Below are positions 33,924 to 36,616 of a stretch of DNA of 36,616 nucleotides, piece after piece; within the stretch, counting starts at the first letter, position 1, and the number at the start of each line of letters is the position of its first letter. The stretch lies in assembly GCA_002877985.1 (NCBI GenBank), contig PNIK01000059.1, positions 1 to 36,616 of the forward strand, written 5' to 3'. This stretch comes from Thermodesulfobacterium geofontis. Lineage in GTDB: Bacteria; Desulfobacterota; Thermodesulfobacteria; Thermodesulfobacteriales; Thermodesulfobacteriaceae. The notes beneath the pieces were generated by a model. That model was not told the origin of the DNA, ran no database searches, and was given only the letters and a program-made list of their open reading frames with translations. Made by a program: the position numbers and the translations under genes.

Positions 33924-35045
33924 TTATAAGACCATGGGCATTACCAAGTAAAGGAATCCTTCATCTCTATAGCCAGTTATGAGGGCTGGAGTTCTTTCTT
34001 CTCCTATTTTAATTTCAACTTCTTCTGAATTCATTACTTCTAAGGCATCTAAGATATAATCTGCATTATAATTTACTAAAAGAGGCTTTCCTTCATAGAC
34101 TGCACTAAGTTTAATTTGTGCTTTCCCTAATTCTACTTCTTGAGAAATAAGAGTAATTTCATTAGGTTTTAGATCAAAAGTAACAGGTTTGAATTTTTCT
34201 GGTATAACTAAAGAAACCCTTTTTAAGGCATCCATTAAAAGTTTTCTGTCTACTTTTAAAATATTTTCATAAGAAGAGGGTATTACACTTCTATAATCTG
34301 GGTAGGTCCCCTCTATAGTTCTTGCAAAAAAGACAGAATTTGATGTCCACACTACTACATAATTATTTATATATCCTAATTTTACTATTAATTCTTCCTC
34401 AGCAATATCTTCTATCTGTTTAGCTGCTTTTCTTCCCACAATAAAGCCTTCATTAAAATTTACATTTTCTATTCCTATTACTTCTCTATCAAGTTTAACA
34501 AGTCTGTGCCCATCTGAGGCAACTGCTCTTAAAACACCCTCTTCTTTTATAGGTTCGAAGTAAATACCACCTAGTACAAAATGACTTTCTTCTTTAGAAG
34601 TAGAAAATATGGTGTTTGATATAAGTTCAGCCAGAACCTTTCCTGGGATTTCAAGAGCATTCTCTTCTATAAATTCAGGTAAACTTGGGAATTCTTCACT
34701 ATCAGTAATGGCTAAGTTATAGAGAATTCTTTCTTGAGCATCCCTTATAATTAACCTATTATCCTCTTTAATTAAATAGATTTCATCTTCGGGAAAATTT
34801 TTAACTATTTCATAAAATTTTCTTGCAGGAACACAGAAGGATGTTTCACCTCCTTCTATCTCTGCGAAAACTTTTCCTTTATAACCTGTTTCCAGATCTG
34901 TAGAAAGCAAATATAGATAACTTTCATTAGGTTTATATTCTATTAAAACCATAGATAAAACAGCCATAGAGGCTTTTTTGTCTGCTACACTTTCAACTTT
35001 TTTTAATATCCTTTCCAGTCTGGAAGTCTCTACTTTAGCTTTCAT
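33924..35045 (-). CDS. dnaN: DNA polymerase III beta subunit (sliding clamp)
   Basis: 373 residues, the standard length for three clamp domains. It forms the ring that tethers the replicative polymerase. Recognisable segments are the N-terminal KKVESVADKKASMAVLSMV, ASDGHRLV in domain 2 and the C-terminal end YLVMPMVL that forms part of the protein-binding pocket. A strong AGGAGG precedes the ATG. It is first in the dnaN-gyrB-hpt operon; dnaA and recF are not present here. Confidence 0.96.
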   Translation of the reverse strand: MKAKVETSRLERILKKVESVADKKASMAVLSMVLIEYKPNESYLYLLSTDLETGYKGKVFAEIEGGETSFCVPARKFYEIVKNFPEDEIYLIKEDNRLIIRDAQERILYNLAITDSEEFPSLPEFIEENALEIPGKVLAELISNTIFSTSKEESHFVLGGIYFEPIKEEGVLRAVASDGHRLVKLDREVIGIENVNFNEGFIVGRKAAKQIEDIAEEELIVKLGYINNYVVVWTSNSVFFARTIEGTYPDYRSVIPSSYENILKVDRKLLMDALKRVSLVIPEKFKPVTFDLKPNEITLISQEVELGKAQIKLSAVYEGKPLLVNYNADYILDALEVMNSEEVEIKIGEERTPALITGYRDEGFLYLVMPMVL

Positions 35046-35078
35046 AAGAAGAACCTCCTATATAAGCGATTTTTAAAA

Positions 35079-35087
35079 ATTATAGCA
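35079..35087 (-). promoter_or_regulatory. Extended -10 promoter of dnaN-gyrB-hpt
   Basis: On the minus strand the sequence TGCTATAAT (35087-35079) is a perfect extended -10 element (TGn-TATAAT), about 35 nt before the dnaN ATG. No strong -35 is visible, as is common for extended -10 promoters. Confidence 0.55.
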
Positions 35088-35119
35088 TAAAATTTAGGAT
35101 TTGCATTTAAATTTTATTT

Positions 35120-36508
35120 TTAACCTTTATTTAGACTTCTTTTTATAATTTCTCTTGCAATTATAATTCCTGATACAGAAGCCTGAATAAGACCCCTTGT
35201 TATTCCTGCACCATCTCCTGCTATAAAAAGATTTTTAATTCTAGTTTCAAGAGAATTGTTTAATTCAAATCTAATGCTATAAAATTTTACTTCAACACCG
35301 TAAAGTAAAGTATAAGGCGAATTAATACCGGGAGCAATTTTATCAAGGGCTTCAATCATTTCCAAAATATTTACCAAATATCTGTAAGGAAGAACAAAAC
35401 TAATATCCCCTGGAGTTGCAATTTTTAAAGAAGGTTTAACAGGATTTCTTAAAATTCTTGCTTCTGTTGATCTTCTGCCTTTTTTGATATCTCCTAATCT
35501 TTGAACCAGAACTTCTCTTCCTAAAAGATTGGCAAGTTTTGCAATGCCTTTTCCATATAAAATAGGGTCTTTAAAAGGTTCGGTAAAGTAGGTACTACAT
35601 AAAATAGCGAAGTTGGTATTATCTGTTTTTTTATAACTATAACTATGTCCATTTACTGTCCATATCCCTTCTATATTTTCTATAATTACCTCTCCGTAGG
35701 GATTAACACAAAAAGTTCTTACAGGATCGTCAAAGGTTTTAGAATAATAAAGAAATTTTGGTTCATAACAAAGCAAAGTCAATTCTTCCATTACTGAGGC
35801 AGGGACTTCCACCCTAACTCCTATATCTACAGGATTTATTTTAGTAGGTAATCCTAATCTTTTTGCTTCAGTTTCTAACCAACTACTACCTGCTCTTCCA
35901 GGGGCAACAACTATATAGTCAGCTAAAATTTCAGTTCCATCTTCAAGCTTAACCCCTTTTACCTTTTCTCCAGAAGTTAAGATTTTTAAAACAGGGTTTT
36001 CAAAAATAATATCTGCCCTTTTTGAAATAATTTCTTTAAGACTTTTTAAGATTTCTTTACACTTTTCTGTTCCAATATGTCTTATTTTTGTAGGAATAAA
36101 TATAAGTCCGCATTTTGAAGCAAGTTTTTTAATTTTTTCTACTTGATTTTTATCAGGAGCATAAATTTTTTGAGGAGCTCCCATTCTTACATATATTTCA
36201 TCCACATAATCAATCAAATTTATCAATTCCTCTTTTGGCACATAATCCATTAGAAATCCTCCTATTTCTGGGGAAAGATTAAGTTTACCATCGCTAAAAG
36301 CTCCCGCTCCTCCCCAACCATTTAACATATCGCAAATTTTACAATTTAAACATTTTCCTGAAATTTCTATGTAACAAGTTCTTTTTTCGATATCCTTTCC
36401 TTTCTCAATTATGGTAACTCTGAGATTACTTTTTGAAATTAATTCTAAAGCTGTAAATATTCCTGCAGGGCCTGCTCCAACAATAACTACATCGTAATAA
36501 TTTTTCAA
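35120..36508 (-). CDS. FAD-dependent dehydrogenase, COG2509 type
   Basis: 462 residues from a TTG start with AGGAG seven nt before it. The N-terminal dinucleotide fold DVVIVGAGPAG (about 6-16) binds FAD, and the C-terminal FIAGDGAGITRG closes the FAD site. Four cysteines after the first fold (CYIEISGKCLNCKIC) precede GWGGAGAFSDGKLNL, the hallmark of the uncharacterised COG2509 flavoproteins; they could bind an Fe-S cluster or zinc. The substrate is not established. It stands alone, 74 bp from dnaN and divergent from the tRNA. Confidence 0.85.
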   Translation of the reverse strand: MKNYYDVVIVGAGPAGIFTALELISKSNLRVTIIEKGKDIEKRTCYIEISGKCLNCKICDMLNGWGGAGAFSDGKLNLSPEIGGFLMDYVPKEELINLIDYVDEIYVRMGAPQKIYAPDKNQVEKIKKLASKCGLIFIPTKIRHIGTEKCKEILKSLKEIISKRADIIFENPVLKILTSGEKVKGVKLEDGTEILADYIVVAPGRAGSSWLETEAKRLGLPTKINPVDIGVRVEVPASVMEELTLLCYEPKFLYYSKTFDDPVRTFCVNPYGEVIIENIEGIWTVNGHSYSYKKTDNTNFAILCSTYFTEPFKDPILYGKGIAKLANLLGREVLVQRLGDIKKGRRSTEARILRNPVKPSLKIATPGDISFVLPYRYLVNILEMIEALDKIAPGINSPYTLLYGVEVKFYSIRFELNNSLETRIKNLFIAGDGAGITRGLIQASVSGIIIAREIIKRSLNKG

Positions 36509-36536
36509 GTTGGTGCTCCTTATCTAAAATTTTTAC

Positions 36537-36564
36537 TTGTTAAAATTTCAAAATTAATTATAAT
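36537..36564 (+). promoter_or_regulatory. Candidate tRNA promoter in a palindromic A/T tract
   Basis: TTGTTA (36537-36542), 16-bp spacer, TATAAT (36559-36564); a second TATAAT lies at 36569-36574. The tract 36552-36583 repeats TAATTA/TTATAAT units symmetrically, so TATAAT also occurs on the minus strand and may serve the flavoprotein gene. Confidence 0.4.
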
Positions 36565-36584
36565 TAATTATAATTTATTATAAA

Positions 36585-36616
36585 GCGGGCGTAGCTCAGG
36601 GGTAGAGCGGAAGCTT
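36585..36616 (+). tRNA. tRNA, 5' part only (probably Gly)
   Basis: The window ends at base 33 of a tRNA. Seen are the 5' acceptor strand GCGGGCG, U8-A9, D-stem GCTC/GAGC with loop AGGGGTA, G26, the 5' anticodon stem GAAGC and the two bases before the anticodon (TT). The anticodon is cut off. The acceptor and D-arm sequence are those of bacterial tRNA-Gly; the identity is an inference. Confidence 0.85.

Noticed and set aside
33924-36584. Replication origin near dnaN/gyrB
   Set aside because: No dnaA gene and no cluster of TTATNCACA-type boxes was seen in the short gaps.

Overview
The window looks like chromosome from a thermophilic, AT-rich (roughly 30% G+C), sulfate-reducing bacterium of the Thermodesulfobacteriota, most likely Thermodesulfobacterium or a close relative. 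The grounds are the Lys/Glu/Ile-rich proteins, AGA-dominated arginine codons, a heme gene of the siroheme-dependent route (ahbC) and a complete Hmc-type transmembrane redox complex with a 16-heme cytochrome. The genus is inference. There are no insertion sequences, prophage genes or CRISPR arrays. Coding density is very high and no gene-free stretch exceeds 300 bases. The longest gaps are 23128-23316 and 18906-19087, both AT-rich and holding only promoter candidates.

Layout. 1-470 (-) is the 5' part of mnmA. 558-2752 (+) is a YcaO-TPR protein followed by a NIL-domain ferredoxin, probably a sulfur-metabolism pair. 2805-5515 (+) holds pilT, a PilU-like paralog and an unknown gene. It continues with galU, priA, a ClpX-like AAA+ protein, a degenerate receiver domain, ahbC, a stand-alone IMP cyclohydrolase, the shikimate genes aroD-aroE-aroA-aroK and a metallo-beta-lactamase-fold hydrolase. 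On the minus strand, 16498-18905 carries UDP-glucose dehydrogenase and a D-Ala-D-Ala carboxypeptidase. 19088-23127 (+) carries polX and a divergent UvrA paralog.

23317-30797 (+) is the centrepiece: a Trp-rich TmcD-like propeller followed by hmcE, hmcF, hmcA, hmcD, hmcB and hmcC. Together these form a predicted conduit for electrons between periplasmic cytochromes and a cytoplasmic heterodisulfide-reductase-like subunit. hmcF is interrupted by one in-frame UGA at the place where a cluster-binding cysteine is expected. An 8-bp hairpin starts 14 nt after the UGA. I interpret the gene as a selenocysteine-containing HmcF, the most interesting observation here.

30798-35045 (-) is dnaN-gyrB-hpt plus an unlisted 41-residue membrane peptide. 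35120-36508 (-) is a COG2509-type flavoprotein, and the window ends inside a tRNA (probably Gly).

Several genes (pilT, the ClpX-like gene, polX) have a -10-like hexamer only 8-10 nt before the start codon and no Shine-Dalgarno sequence, which suggests leaderless transcripts.
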